This document shows positions 8,032 to 17,377 of a stretch of 64,000 nucleotides of DNA, piece after piece. The notes beneath the pieces are model-generated. The model made no database searches. It was not told where the DNA came from and was given only the letters and a program-made list of their open reading frames with translations. Numbering within the stretch: the stretch's first letter is position 1; each line of letters starts with the position of its first letter. Both the position numbers and the translations under genes were made by a program. The DNA lies in the NCBI GenBank assembly GCA_900472675.1, contig UCJA01000014.1, positions 232,962 through 296,961 of the forward strand, written 5' to 3'. This stretch comes from Hyphomicrobiales bacterium. GTDB lineage: Bacteria > Pseudomonadota > Alphaproteobacteria > Rhizobiales > Rhizobiaceae.

Positions 8032-9360
8032 ATGCTTTCTCCCGACCAGGCCATCCTGCAGCTTGTCCAGTCACTGGACGGTTCTGCACGGCTGCTGGTG
8101 GCCGTGTCCGGCGGCAGTGATTCCCTTGGCCTCCTGGCTCTTCTTGTAGATGCGCTCGGCCATGTCTCCGGTGACGGCCCGAAACTGTTTGCCGCGACGA
8201 TCGATCATGGCCTGCGAGCGGACAGCGCCAAGGAGGCGGCGACGGTTGCCGCCTTCTGCCAGAGCCGCAACATTCCGCACAGCATCCGCCTCTGGGAAGG
8301 GGCTAAGCCCAAAACGGGGCTTTCGGCCGCGGCACGCGCGGCGCGCTACCGGCTGCTGATGGAGGTCGCCGATGCGGTGGACGCCACCGCTATCCTCACC
8401 GGCCATACCTTCGACGATCAGCGCGAGACTGTCGCCATGCGGGCGGCGCGGCGCGACGACGAGGACAACCTCGGGCTCGCCGGCATGGCGGACCAGGTTC
8501 TCCTGCAGCGGCGGCGATGGCTGGTGCGTCCCTTTCTCTCCACCCGTCGGGCGGATATCCGGCTGGCGCTTGAGGTTTTGGGGCTGAGCTGGATCGACGA
8601 TCCAAGCAATGCGGATCCCCATTACGAGCGGGTGAGGATGCGTCAGGCGCTCGCATCCGAGGCGGTATCGGTGGCGCAGGAGATTGGCGAGGCGGGGCGG
8701 CGGCGTCGGCGGCTTTCGCAGGAGGCGGCAGGGCTGCTACATCGCCATGCGACACTGAGGCAGGGTGTGCTCACCCACATTGCGCCCGCCGGGCTTGCCG
8801 AACCCGAGCAGGTGCTGCGGCACGCGCTCTCGGCATTCGAGGCGGTGCTCGGGGGCAGGGACCACGGCCCGAAGACGGACAGTCTCGAGCGTATCATGCG
8901 CTTCCTGGGCAGCGGCCTGCCCGGGCGTATCACCGCCGGGCGGGTGATCTTCGACCGCCGGCGCGAAGGGCTTTACCTGCAGCGGGAAAACCGCGGTCTG
9001 CCGTCTCTTATTGTTGCGCCAGGAGAGGCAGTTATCTGGGACGGGCGTTTCCGCCTGCGCAACGGCACGACCGGCCCGGTCCGGCTTAGCCCGCTTCTGT
9101 CGGACCGGGAGGAAGCGCAGGCATTGTTTCCAGATGTGCCGCCCTCGGTCGCGATGCGCGCCATGTCGGTGATGCCGCGGTTGGAGGCAGGAGGCGGGGA
9201 GGGGCGTCACGCAGAAGCACTGCATTTCGAGCCTGTAATGGCGCCGTTTGAAGATTTTCTCCCGGAGTTTGATCTGGAACTGGCCCGGGAAATCGGTGTT
9301 TTGGCCGGCTGCGACACTTTTCCCCCGCCTCCATTTCAGACTTCTAAGCGGAAAAGCTGA
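8032..9360 (+). CDS. tilS: tRNA(Ile)-lysidine synthetase TilS
   Basis: 442 residues. The PP-loop ATP-pyrophosphatase motif SGGSDS is at 26-31. IDHGLR and TGHTFDDQRETVAMR follow, as in TilS. It converts C34 of the CAU-anticodon tRNA-Ile to lysidine. It starts 29 bases after cpoB and precedes ftsH, the usual alphaproteobacterial order. The C-terminal domain is divergent but of normal length. Confidence 0.93.
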   Translation: MLSPDQAILQLVQSLDGSARLLVAVSGGSDSLGLLALLVDALGHVSGDGPKLFAATIDHGLRADSAKEAATVAAFCQSRNIPHSIRLWEGAKPKTGLSAAARAARYRLLMEVADAVDATAILTGHTFDDQRETVAMRAARRDDEDNLGLAGMADQVLLQRRRWLVRPFLSTRRADIRLALEVLGLSWIDDPSNADPHYERVRMRQALASEAVSVAQEIGEAGRRRRRLSQEAAGLLHRHATLRQGVLTHIAPAGLAEPEQVLRHALSAFEAVLGGRDHGPKTDSLERIMRFLGSGLPGRITAGRVIFDRRREGLYLQRENRGLPSLIVAPGEAVIWDGRFRLRNGTTGPVRLSPLLSDREEAQALFPDVPPSVAMRAMSVMPRLEAGGGEGRHAEALHFEPVMAPFEDFLPEFDLELAREIGVLAGCDTFPPPPFQTSKRKS

Positions 9361-9464
9361 ACGGCCGCTTCCTATTGCCTTGGCAAGCCACCGCCGCAAT
9401 CCTATGTTAGGCACCAAGCAAAGGCGGTCGCCACAGTGCTGGCCGTCGCAGTCCGGGGAGTTCG

Positions 9465-11399
9465 ATGAACCCAAATTTTCGCAATTTTGCCCTCTGGGCT
9501 ATCATAGCCCTCTTGCTGATCGCATTGTTCAGCATGTTCCAGACGGCGCCTACGCAGACCAGTTCGCGTGAGATTCCCTATTCGCAGTTCCTGCATGATG
9601 TGGATTCCGCGCGGGTTCGCGACGTCGTAGTGACGGGCAACAGGGTGCTCGGAACCTATACCGAGAATGGCGCAAGCTTTCAGACCTACTCCCCGATCAT
9701 CGACGATACGTTGATGGATCGGCTGCAGGCCAAGAACGTGACCATTGTCGCCCGCCCCGAAACGGATGGGTCTTCCGGCTTCCTCAGCTATATCGGCACG
9801 CTGCTCCCCATGCTGCTGATCCTTGGCGTCTGGCTGTTCTTCATGCGCCAGATGCAGGGTGGATCGCGTGGCGCGATGGGCTTTGGCAAGTCGAAGGCCA
9901 AGCTTTTGACCGAAGCGCATGGCCGCGTCACGTTCGATGACGTCGCCGGCGTGGACGAAGCCAAGGCCGATCTTGAAGAAATCGTCGAATTCCTGCGCGA
10001 CCCGCAGAAGTTCCAGCGCCTGGGCGGTCGCATTCCGCGCGGCGTGCTGCTGGTCGGACCTCCCGGTACCGGTAAGACGCTGCTGGCGCGCTCTGTTGCC
10101 GGCGAGGCCAATGTGCCGTTCTTCACGATCTCGGGTTCCGACTTCGTGGAAATGTTCGTCGGCGTGGGTGCATCGCGCGTGCGCGACATGTTCGAACAGG
10201 CCAAGAAGAACGCGCCCTGCATCATCTTTATCGACGAAATCGACGCCGTCGGCCGCCATCGTGGCGCCGGGCTTGGCGGCGGTAACGACGAACGCGAGCA
10301 GACGCTGAACCAGCTTCTGGTCGAGATGGACGGCTTTGAAGCCAACGAAGGCGTCATCCTGATCGCGGCCACCAACCGTCCCGACGTTCTGGACCCGGCA
10401 CTTCTGCGTCCGGGCCGTTTCGACCGCCAGGTTGTCGTTCCGAACCCGGACATCGTCGGCCGCGAGCGCATCCTCAAGGTACATGCCCGCAACGTGCCGC
10501 TGGCACCGAATGTCGATCTCAAGATCCTGGCTCGCGGTACGCCCGGTTTCTCAGGCGCAGATCTGATGAACCTCGTCAACGAAGCGGCGCTGATGGCAGC
10601 CCGGCGCAACAAGCGCATGGTTACCATGGCCGAATTCGAAGATGCCAAGGACAAGATCATGATGGGTGCCGAGCGTCGCTCGTCGGCCATGACGGAAGCG
10701 GAAAAGAAGCTGACCGCCTACCATGAGGCCGGTCATGCGATCACCGCGCTTCGGGTTCCGGTTGCGGATCCGCTGCACAAAGCGACGATCATTCCGCGCG
10801 GCCGTGCGCTTGGCATGGTGATGCAGCTGCCTGAGGGCGACCGCTACTCGATGAGCTACAAGTGGATGGTATCCCGGCTCGTCATCATGATGGGCGGACG
10901 CGTTGCCGAAGAACTGACCTTCGGCAAGGAGAACATCACGTCCGGCGCATCCTCGGATATCGAGCAGGCGACCAAGCTTGCCCGCGCCATGGTGACCCAG
11001 TGGGGCTTCTCCGACGTGCTCGGTCAGGTCTCCTACGGTGAAAACCAGCAGGAAGTGTTCCTTGGCCATTCCGTATCGCAGACCAAGAACGTGTCGGAAT
11101 CGACCGCTCAGAAGATCGATACTGAAGTGCGTCGTTTGATCGACGAGGCCTATACCGAGGCGCGCCGCATCCTCACCGACCACCACGACGAGTTCGTGGC
11201 GATCGCAGAGGGCCTGCTGGAGTACGAGACGCTTTCGGGCGAAGAGATCAAGGGTCTGATCAAGGGCACCAAGCCATCGCGCGACAATGGTGACGACTCC
11301 ACTCCTGCCCGCAGCTCGGCCGTTCCGAGCGCCGGTTCCAAGAAGGACGAAACCAAGGGCAGTGAACCGGAAGGCGGCCTGGAACCCCAGCCGCACTGA
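9465..11399 (+). CDS. ftsH: ATP-dependent zinc metalloprotease FtsH
   Basis: 644 residues. Two membrane segments lie at about 8-25 and 108-127. The AAA domain has Walker A GPPGTGKT (198-205) and Walker B IIFIDEID (253-260), then a second-region-of-homology stretch ending RPGRFDR. The zinc site HEAGH is at 420-424. It is a membrane-bound hexameric protease that degrades membrane and short-lived cytosolic proteins. The C-terminal tail (about 605-644) is charged and variable. Confidence 0.97.
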   Translation: MNPNFRNFALWAIIALLLIALFSMFQTAPTQTSSREIPYSQFLHDVDSARVRDVVVTGNRVLGTYTENGASFQTYSPIIDDTLMDRLQAKNVTIVARPETDGSSGFLSYIGTLLPMLLILGVWLFFMRQMQGGSRGAMGFGKSKAKLLTEAHGRVTFDDVAGVDEAKADLEEIVEFLRDPQKFQRLGGRIPRGVLLVGPPGTGKTLLARSVAGEANVPFFTISGSDFVEMFVGVGASRVRDMFEQAKKNAPCIIFIDEIDAVGRHRGAGLGGGNDEREQTLNQLLVEMDGFEANEGVILIAATNRPDVLDPALLRPGRFDRQVVVPNPDIVGRERILKVHARNVPLAPNVDLKILARGTPGFSGADLMNLVNEAALMAARRNKRMVTMAEFEDAKDKIMMGAERRSSAMTEAEKKLTAYHEAGHAITALRVPVADPLHKATIIPRGRALGMVMQLPEGDRYSMSYKWMVSRLVIMMGGRVAEELTFGKENITSGASSDIEQATKLARAMVTQWGFSDVLGQVSYGENQQEVFLGHSVSQTKNVSESTAQKIDTEVRRLIDEAYTEARRILTDHHDEFVAIAEGLLEYETLSGEEIKGLIKGTKPSRDNGDDSTPARSSAVPSAGSKKDETKGSEPEGGLEPQPH

Positions 11400-11422
11400 C
11401 CGGATCCACAGCAAATTTGAGC

Positions 11423-11456
11423 AAGGCCGTCCGGCATCGTCGGGCGGCCTTTTCAT
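11423..11456 (+). terminator. Terminator after ftsH
   Basis: An 11-bp stem AAGGCCGTCCG / CGGGCGGCCTT (one G-T pair) with a 7-base loop and a following T-rich stretch, 24 bases past the ftsH stop. Confidence 0.85.
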
Positions 11457-11558
11457 TTGGTAACGGGATATAATCAATTTTGACGCTAATTTACGTGCCA
11501 GTACCAGCGGACTATGGCATGAGCCAAATTCGCCGACCGCGTTGGCCACACCACCACA

Positions 11559-11575
11559 GCAGGTTCGATCCCTGC
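11559..11575 (+). other. Orphan tRNA T-arm-like sequence
   Basis: GCAGG TTCGATC CCTGC forms a perfect 5-bp stem with a 7-base loop of canonical T-arm type. No anticodon arm, D arm, acceptor stem or CCA can be built around it. It may be a remnant of a tRNA or a chance match; see findings. Confidence 0.3.
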
Positions 11576-11612
11576 CAAGGCCGCCTTTTCAGGCGATGAC
11601 GAAGGAGCTTGC

Positions 11613-12968
11613 ATGACACGCCGTTACTTTGGCACCGATGGGATCCGCGGACATTCCAACGTCTTCCCAATGACGCCCGACCTTGCCATGCGCGTCGGCA
11701 TTGCGGTGGGGACGATCTTCCGCAACGGCAGCCACCGCCATCGCGTGGTGATCGGCAAGGATACCCGCCTGTCGGGCTACATGCTGGAAAACGCCATGGT
11801 GGCCGGCTTTACCGCCGCCGGTCTCGACGTCTTCCTGCTCGGCCCGATCCCGACGCCGGCTGTTGCCATGCTGACCCGTTCGCTGCGCGCGGACGTGGGC
11901 GTGATGATCTCGGCCTCGCACAATCCTTACGAAGACAATGGCATCAAGTTGTTCGGCCCGGATGGCTACAAGCTATCCGACGAGCTGGAGATGCAGATCG
12001 AGGACCTGCTCGACAAGGATTCGCACGCCCAGCTGGCGAAGTCCGCCGACATCGGCCGAGCCAAGCGCGTTGAGGGCGATATCTATCGCTACATCGAGCA
12101 TGCAAAGCGGACGCTGCCACGCGACGTCACCCTGCAGGGCCTGCGGGTGGCGATCGACTGCGCCAACGGAGCGGCCTACAAGGTTGCGCCGCTGGCTTTG
12201 TGGGAGCTCGGTGCGGAAGTGGTGACCATTGGCAACGAGCCGAACGGCACCAACATCAACCTAGAATGCGGTTCGACCAGCCCGGCCAACCTGCAGAGGA
12301 AGGTCCATGAAGTGCGGGCCGATATCGGCATTGCGCTCGATGGCGACGCCGACCGCGTCATCATCGTGGACGAACGCGGCGAGATCGTCGACGGCGACCA
12401 GCTGATGGCGGTGATTGCCGAGAGCTGGGCGGAGGAGCAGAAGCTGACCGGCGGCGGGATCGTCGCAACGGTCATGTCGAACCTTGGCCTCGAGCGCTTC
12501 CTCAATGGCAAGGGCCTGGACCTGGCGCGCACCAAGGTGGGTGACCGCTATGTGGTGGAGCATATGCGCAACCATGACTTCAACGTGGGCGGCGAGCAGT
12601 CCGGCCATATCGTGCTGTCGGACTTCGGCACCACCGGCGATGGATTGGTGGCCGCGCTGCAGATTCTCGCGCGGGTGAAGCGGCTTGGACGCCCCGTCAG
12701 CGAGATCTGCCGCCGTTTCGAACCCGTGCCGCAGCTTTTGAAGAACGTTCGCTTCCAGGGCGGCAAGCCACTGGAGAACCCGATCGTGCGCCAGGCGATT
12801 GCCGATGCGGAAGCTGAACTCGTGTCCCGGGGCCGGCTGGTGATCCGCCCCTCCGGTACAGAGCCGCTGATCCGCGTTATGGCGGAAGGTGACGACCGGG
12901 CGCAGGTGGAGCGCATTGTCGATGGTCTGATCGACGTCATTGCCAACGTGCGGTCCGCCGCGGCCTAA
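11613..12968 (+). CDS. glmM: Phosphoglucosamine mutase GlmM
   Basis: 451 residues. It starts with [10 protein letters not shown]. The phosphoserine loop ISASHNP is at 99-105 (Ser102), the metal site DGDADR is near 243-248, and the phosphate-binding [11 protein letters not shown] is near the C-terminus. It interconverts glucosamine-6-P and glucosamine-1-P for UDP-GlcNAc synthesis, and so feeds murein and LPS. An AAGGAGC site precedes the start. It is transcribed separately from ftsH. Confidence 0.96.
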   Translation: MTRRYFGTDGIRGHSNVFPMTPDLAMRVGIAVGTIFRNGSHRHRVVIGKDTRLSGYMLENAMVAGFTAAGLDVFLLGPIPTPAVAMLTRSLRADVGVMISASHNPYEDNGIKLFGPDGYKLSDELEMQIEDLLDKDSHAQLAKSADIGRAKRVEGDIYRYIEHAKRTLPRDVTLQGLRVAIDCANGAAYKVAPLALWELGAEVVTIGNEPNGTNINLECGSTSPANLQRKVHEVRADIGIALDGDADRVIIVDERGEIVDGDQLMAVIAESWAEEQKLTGGGIVATVMSNLGLERFLNGKGLDLARTKVGDRYVVEHMRNHDFNVGGEQSGHIVLSDFGTTGDGLVAALQILARVKRLGRPVSEICRRFEPVPQLLKNVRFQGGKPLENPIVRQAIADAEAELVSRGRLVIRPSGTEPLIRVMAEGDDRAQVERIVDGLIDVIANVRSAAA

Positions 12969-13009
12969 TATCGGCCCATCCCCCCATCCTGACGTGGAAG
13001 CATTTCCAG

Positions 13010-13043
13010 CCCCGGGACCGTTTAATCGGCTCCCGGGGTTTTT
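13010..13043 (+). terminator. Terminator after glmM
   Basis: Stem CCCCGGGA / TCCCGGGG extended inward by CCG / CGG around a TTTAAT loop, followed by a run of T residues. Confidence 0.88.
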
Positions 13044-13131
13044 CGTCCGGCGCTACGGCTGAAGTGCCGCCTCGGCTTGCGCTTGCGCAAGAACCTGAGC
13101 AGAAACGAAACAACATGGTGAACAAGCATAG

Positions 13132-13147
13132 TTAAGTGGGACTTAAC
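13132..13147. promoter_or_regulatory. CtrA-type box TTAA-N7-TTAAC
   Basis: TTAA at 13132-13135 and TTAAC at 13143-13147 are separated by exactly seven bases, the consensus spacing for the cell-cycle regulator CtrA. The box lies about 85 bases upstream of the outer-membrane protein start. Regulation by CtrA is inferred from the motif only. Confidence 0.5.
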
Positions 13148-13230
13148 TTTTATCCTTCATTCTCCAATGCAGACAAAGGGTGGCTGCGCGTCGTGCCTGC
13201 CATACGCGAGATAGCTTTGGAGATGGACCC

Positions 13231-14073
13231 ATGAACAAGTGCCTGGCCAGCGCCTTCGCGCTGTTGCTGACGGTAAGCGCCGCCAATTCGGCCGACATGT
13301 ATCAACCGCAGCCGGAGCCTCTCCAGGATGCTCCCGAAGTGACGGTGCAGGAAGCATCGGGCTGGTACCTGCGCGGCGACGTCGGCTATTCCTTCAACCA
13401 CATGCGTGGTGCAAAATACTTCCAGGGATCGAACGCCAACGAAACCGGTTTCGATCGTACGTCGATCAAGGACAGCGCCATTCTCGGCGGCGGTATCGGT
13501 TACCAGGTCAACAACTACCTGCGCACCGACCTCACCTTCGACTACCTGACCAAGTCCGACTTCAAGGGCTCGACCAGCGGCGTCTGCGGTGACGGCATCG
13601 GCGACCCCTTCGTGGCCTGCTCCTCCTCCGACAAGGCCAGCATGCGCGCCTATTCGCTGATGGCCAACGTCTATGTGGACCTCGGCACCTACAGCTACTT
13701 CACGCCTTACGTCGGTGCTGGCATCGGCGGCTCCTACGTCAAGTGGAACAACCTGCGCAACACGATCTGCGACAACCCCTATAGCCCGGGCTGCGGCACG
13801 ACCGAGCACAACGGCAAGGGCAACTGGCGCTTCAGCTACGCCCTGATGGCCGGCACGTCGATCGATGTCACCTGCAACCTGAAGGCCGACATCGGCTATC
13901 GCTATCGCCATATCTCCGGCGGCGACATGTTCGGTTATGCCGACAACGGCGGCCCCGGCCGCGACAAGGGCTTCGATACGCATGAAGCCCGCGTCGGTGC
14001 CCGTTACGTCTTCGGCGGCTGCGATGCCCCTGTGGCCTACGAGCCGCCGGCAGAGCCGATCGTCTACAAGTAA
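13231..14073 (+). CDS. Outer-membrane beta-barrel protein (rhizobial Omp25/RopB-like)
   Basis: 280 residues from the ATG at 13231, chosen because it begins a clean signal peptide (MNKCLASAFALLLTVSAANS); the upstream ATG at 13180 would bury it. The mature part has alternating amphipathic strands with GWYLRGDVGYSFNH, GGGIGYQVNNYLRTDLTFDY and FTPYVGAGIGG, and ends in ARVGARYVFGG. These are typical of small porin-like barrels in Rhizobiales. Two Cys pairs in loops (around 132-140 and 177-187) may form disulfides. It stands alone between two terminators and behind a CtrA-type box. Function is unknown beyond the barrel. Confidence 0.8.
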   Translation: MNKCLASAFALLLTVSAANSADMYQPQPEPLQDAPEVTVQEASGWYLRGDVGYSFNHMRGAKYFQGSNANETGFDRTSIKDSAILGGGIGYQVNNYLRTDLTFDYLTKSDFKGSTSGVCGDGIGDPFVACSSSDKASMRAYSLMANVYVDLGTYSYFTPYVGAGIGGSYVKWNNLRNTICDNPYSPGCGTTEHNGKGNWRFSYALMAGTSIDVTCNLKADIGYRYRHISGGDMFGYADNGGPGRDKGFDTHEARVGARYVFGGCDAPVAYEPPAEPIVYK

Positions 14074-14099
14074 GCCAAGCTCCATACTTTGATCGCAAA

Positions 14100-14130
14100 C
14101 GCCCGGCCGCAAGCCGGGCGGTTTTGTTTT
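14100..14130 (+). terminator. Terminator after outer-membrane protein gene
   Basis: An 8-bp stem CGCCCGGC / GCCGGGCG with a 5-base loop followed by GGTTTTGTTTT. Confidence 0.88.
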
Positions 14131-14139
14131 GGGCGCATG

Positions 14140-14262
14140 TACAGCGCGCCAAAAAGGTTCCAGATCGCGACATTTCGCTTGACGGAAAAAGCGCAGGAGA
14201 TTACCCACGACGGCGGGACACTCCTCCCCAACGAGGAGCCAATTACCTGGAAGGGTATACAT
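14140..14262 (+). promoter_or_regulatory. Leader of the serC-serA operon (candidate serC-type RNA element)
   Basis: A TTGACG hexamer at about 14178 could be a -35 box. The leader contains a small perfect hairpin CTCCTC / GAGGAG (14221-14238, loop CCCAAC) about 25 bases before the ATG, capable of sequestering a purine-rich stretch. A conserved cis-acting RNA motif upstream of serC has been described in alphaproteobacteria; I infer that this is it from position only and have not matched the consensus. Confidence 0.4.
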
Positions 14263-15441
14263 ATGGCCACTGCCGCGAAGCCGGACCTGCGTCCGCATAA
14301 CACGCATTTTTCTTCTGGCCCCTGCTCGAAGCGCCCCGGTTGGTCGCTCGACGCTCTCTCCGACGCACCGCTCGGTCGTTCGCACCGCGCCAAGGTCGGC
14401 AAGACGAAGCTGAAGCAGGCCATCGACCTTACCCGTGAAATTCTGCAAGTGCCGGCCGACTATCGAATCGGCATCGTTCCCGCGTCCGATACGGGCGCCG
14501 TAGAAATGGCCATGTGGTCGCTGCTTGGCGAGCGCGGCGTGGACATGGTCTCCTGGGAAAGCTTTGGCGCCGGCTGGGTGACTGACGTCATCAAGCAGCT
14601 GAAGCTCAAGGACGTGCGCAAGATCGAAGCCGGTTACGGCCTGCTGCCCGACCTTTCCACCGTCGATTTCGACCGTGACGTGGTCTTCACCTGGAACGGC
14701 ACCACCTCGGGCGTTCGCGTTCCCAATGCCGATTTCATTCCAGCCGACCGCAAGGGTCTGACCATCTGCGACGCCACCTCGGCGGCCTTTGCGCAGGAGA
14801 TGGATTTCTCCAAGCTCGACGTCGTCACCTTCTCCTGGCAGAAGGTTCTGGGCGGCGAGGGCGGCCACGGCATGATTATCCTCAGCCCTCGCGCGGTTGA
14901 GCGGCTGACGACCTATGTGCCGGCCTGGCCGCTGCCGAAGATCTTCCGCCTGACGTCCGGTGGCAAGCTGATCGAAGGCATCTTCAGCGGCGAAACGATC
15001 AACACGCCGTCGATGCTCTGCGTGGAAGATTATATCGATGCGCTGAACTGGGCGAAGTCGCTCGGTGGTCTGAATGCGCTTCTGGCCCGTGCCGATGCGA
15101 ACGCCAAGGTTATCTTCGATTTCTGCGACCAGTACCCGTGGATTGCCAACCTTGCCGTCGATCCGGCGACCCGCTCCAACACCTCCGTGTGCCTGAAGAT
15201 CGTCGATCCTGCCATCGCGGCGCTCGACGACGACGCGCAGGCGGCGTTTGCCAAGGGCGTCGTGGCCATCCTGGAAAACGAAGGCGTCGCCTTCGACACC
15301 GGTGCCTACCGCGACGCGCCTTCTGGCCTGCGTATCTGGGCCGGTGCCACGATCGACGAGGCCGACATGAAGGCCCTGATGCCGTGGCTGGACTATGCGT
15401 TCCAGACGCAGAAGGCTGCGCTCGCCAAGGCCGCTGCCTAA
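14263..15441 (+). CDS. serC: Phosphoserine aminotransferase SerC
   Basis: 392 residues from the ATG at 14263; the longer reading frame upstream overlaps the terminator and leader. It is the methanosarcinal/alphaproteobacterial type of class-V aminotransferase. The PLP lysine lies in [13 protein letters not shown] (Lys194). Earlier motifs include [12 protein letters not shown] and [16 protein letters not shown]. It makes 3-phosphoserine from 3-phosphohydroxypyruvate. It is paired with serA, the enzyme of the preceding step. Confidence 0.94.
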   Translation: MATAAKPDLRPHNTHFSSGPCSKRPGWSLDALSDAPLGRSHRAKVGKTKLKQAIDLTREILQVPADYRIGIVPASDTGAVEMAMWSLLGERGVDMVSWESFGAGWVTDVIKQLKLKDVRKIEAGYGLLPDLSTVDFDRDVVFTWNGTTSGVRVPNADFIPADRKGLTICDATSAAFAQEMDFSKLDVVTFSWQKVLGGEGGHGMIILSPRAVERLTTYVPAWPLPKIFRLTSGGKLIEGIFSGETINTPSMLCVEDYIDALNWAKSLGGLNALLARADANAKVIFDFCDQYPWIANLAVDPATRSNTSVCLKIVDPAIAALDDDAQAAFAKGVVAILENEGVAFDTGAYRDAPSGLRIWAGATIDEADMKALMPWLDYAFQTQKAALAKAAA

Positions 15442-15452
15442 CGGCGCGATAC

Positions 15453-15475
15453 CGGCTCCGCACCTAGCGGAGCCG
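15453..15475 (+). terminator. Strong hairpin between serC and serA
   Basis: A perfect 9-bp stem CGGCTCCGC / GCGGAGCCG with an ACCTA loop, 12 bases after the serC stop. The T run is weak (CCATTTCATT), so it may act as a partial terminator or an mRNA-stabilising element that sets the serC/serA ratio. Confidence 0.55.
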
Positions 15476-15517
15476 CCATTTCATTCAGCATTGACCTCTC
15501 ATCCAGGAGCCCAAACC

Positions 15518-17113
15518 ATGGCACCTCGCGTTCTCGTATCCGACGAACTTTCCGAAACCGCCGTCCAGATCTTCCGCGATCGCGGCGTCGAAGTCGATTT
15601 CCAGCCGAAGCTCGGCAAGGACAAGGACAAGCTTGCCGAGATCATCGGCAATTACGACGGCCTTGCCATCCGTTCCGCCACCAAGGCGACGGAAAAGCTG
15701 ATCGCGGCCGCGACCAATCTCAAGGTGATTGGCCGCGCCGGCATCGGTGTCGACAATGTCGATATCCCGGCCGCCTCGCGCCGCGGTATCATCGTGATGA
15801 ACACGCCGTTCGGCAATTCCATCACCACCGCCGAGCATGCCATTGCGCTGATGTTCGCGGTTGCCCGCCAGCTGCCGCAGGCCGATACCTCGACCCAGGC
15901 CGGCAAGTGGGAAAAGTCCAAGTTCATGGGCGTCGAAATCACCGGCAAGATCCTGGGCGTGATCGGCGCCGGCAATATCGGCGGCATCGTCTGCAAGAAG
16001 GCGATCGGGCTCGGCATGCATGTCATCGCCTATGATCCCTTCCTGTCGGTCGAACGGGCGCAGGAGATGGGCGTCGAGAAGGTGGAACTGGACGAGTTGC
16101 TCGCGCGCGCCGACTTCATCACGCTGCATGTGCCGATGACCGACAAGACCCGCGGTATCCTCGGCGCCGAGAACCTTGCCAAGACCAAGAAGGGCGTGCG
16201 GATCATCAACTGCGCCCGCGGCGGACTGGTCGACGAGGCAGCGCTTGCCGAGGCCATCAAGTCGGGCCACGTGGCCGGCGCCGGTTTCGACGTGTTCGAG
16301 GTCGAGCCTGCCACGGAAAGCCCGCTGTTCGGCCTGCCCAACGTCGTCTGCACGCCGCATCTGGGTGCCTCGACTACGGAAGCGCAGGAGAACGTCGCGC
16401 TGCAGGTGGCCGAGCAGATGTCGGACTATCTGATGAAGGGGGCCGTTTCCAACGCCATCAACATGCCCTCGATCACGGCCGAAGAAGCGCCGCTGCTGAA
16501 GCCCTTCATCCGGCTTGCGGACGTGCTCGGTGCATTCGTCGGCCAGGTGACCGATGATGCGATCAAGGAAATCGAAATCCTCTACGACGGTGCCACCGCC
16601 GCGATGAACACCAAGGCGCTGACATCCGCGCTGCTGGCGGGCCTGATCCGTCCCCAGGTCTCGGACGTCAACATGGTTTCGGCGCCGATCATGATCAAGG
16701 AAAAGGGCGTTATCCTGTCCGAGGTCAAGCGCGACAAGTCGGGCATTTTCGACGGCTACATCAAGCTGACCGTGAAGACCGACAGCATGACGCGTTCGGT
16801 TGCCGGCACGGTGTTTTCGGACGGCAAGCCGCGCTTCATCCAGATCAAGAACATCAACCTTGATGCGGATGTAGGCACCCACATGGTCTACATCACCAAT
16901 ACTGACGTGCCCGGGATGATCGGCTTCATCGGCATGACGCTTGGTAATGCCGGCGTCAACATCGCCAACTTCCATCTGGGTCGCGATACCCAAGGGGGCG
17001 ACGCGATCGCGCTTCTCTACGTCGACGGACCGGTTTCGCAGGATGTGCTCGACAAGCTGACCGCCAATCCGGCGGTGCGCCAAGCAAGGCCGCTGGCCTT
17101 CAACGTCGAATAA
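15518..17113 (+). CDS. serA: D-3-phosphoglycerate dehydrogenase SerA
   Basis: 531 residues from the ATG at 15518 (CAGGAG upstream). The catalytic and NAD-binding domains include GRAGIGVDNVD, the Rossmann GAGNIGG and CARGGLVDEAAL. The substrate/active His lies in CTPHLGAST. A long C-terminal region holds an intervening domain and an ACT domain (VPGMIGFIGMTLGNAGVNIANF). This is the long bacterial/plant type. First step of serine synthesis. It is 76 bases after serC. Confidence 0.96.
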   Translation: MAPRVLVSDELSETAVQIFRDRGVEVDFQPKLGKDKDKLAEIIGNYDGLAIRSATKATEKLIAAATNLKVIGRAGIGVDNVDIPAASRRGIIVMNTPFGNSITTAEHAIALMFAVARQLPQADTSTQAGKWEKSKFMGVEITGKILGVIGAGNIGGIVCKKAIGLGMHVIAYDPFLSVERAQEMGVEKVELDELLARADFITLHVPMTDKTRGILGAENLAKTKKGVRIINCARGGLVDEAALAEAIKSGHVAGAGFDVFEVEPATESPLFGLPNVVCTPHLGASTTEAQENVALQVAEQMSDYLMKGAVSNAINMPSITAEEAPLLKPFIRLADVLGAFVGQVTDDAIKEIEILYDGATAAMNTKALTSALLAGLIRPQVSDVNMVSAPIMIKEKGVILSEVKRDKSGIFDGYIKLTVKTDSMTRSVAGTVFSDGKPRFIQIKNINLDADVGTHMVYITNTDVPGMIGFIGMTLGNAGVNIANFHLGRDTQGGDAIALLYVDGPVSQDVLDKLTANPAVRQARPLAFNVE

Positions 17114-17168
17114 GGGATTCCGATCGCCGCTCCACTTCGGTGGCGGCGGTGGCAGATTAGATTGATGT

Positions 17169-17205
17169 CCAAAGGGTCCGGTGTGGAACGCACAGGGCCC
17201 TTTGG
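17169..17205 (+). terminator. Hairpin downstream of serA
   Basis: CCAAAGGG and CCCTTTGG, extended inward by T-C-C / G-G-G, form an 11-bp stem around a 15-base loop. No T run follows. A second GC stem (CGCCGC / GCGGCG) lies at 17125-17148. One or both probably end the serCA transcript. Confidence 0.45.
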
Positions 17206-17377
17206 CGTTCGTGCGATACCGGTCACTTTTCCGTAGGTTGCAATGGCGGAGCTTGCCGATGTTTTTGGGCTTCGATATCTACCTGTACGGGAAATAAAGG
17301 CTGCCCCTAACATCACGGGGACTCCCTTTCTATATAAAAGGGGAGCCGCCCTATCTTGCGGCCAAGAGGAGAAGACA

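Noticed and set aside
11521-11600. Possible tRNA gene around the T-arm-like stem
   Set aside because: No acceptor, D or anticodon arm can be paired at the right distances and there is no CCA; only the T arm is present.
15485-17083. 532-codon minus-strand open frame
   Set aside because: An exact shadow of serA with no motif of its own and no ribosome site.
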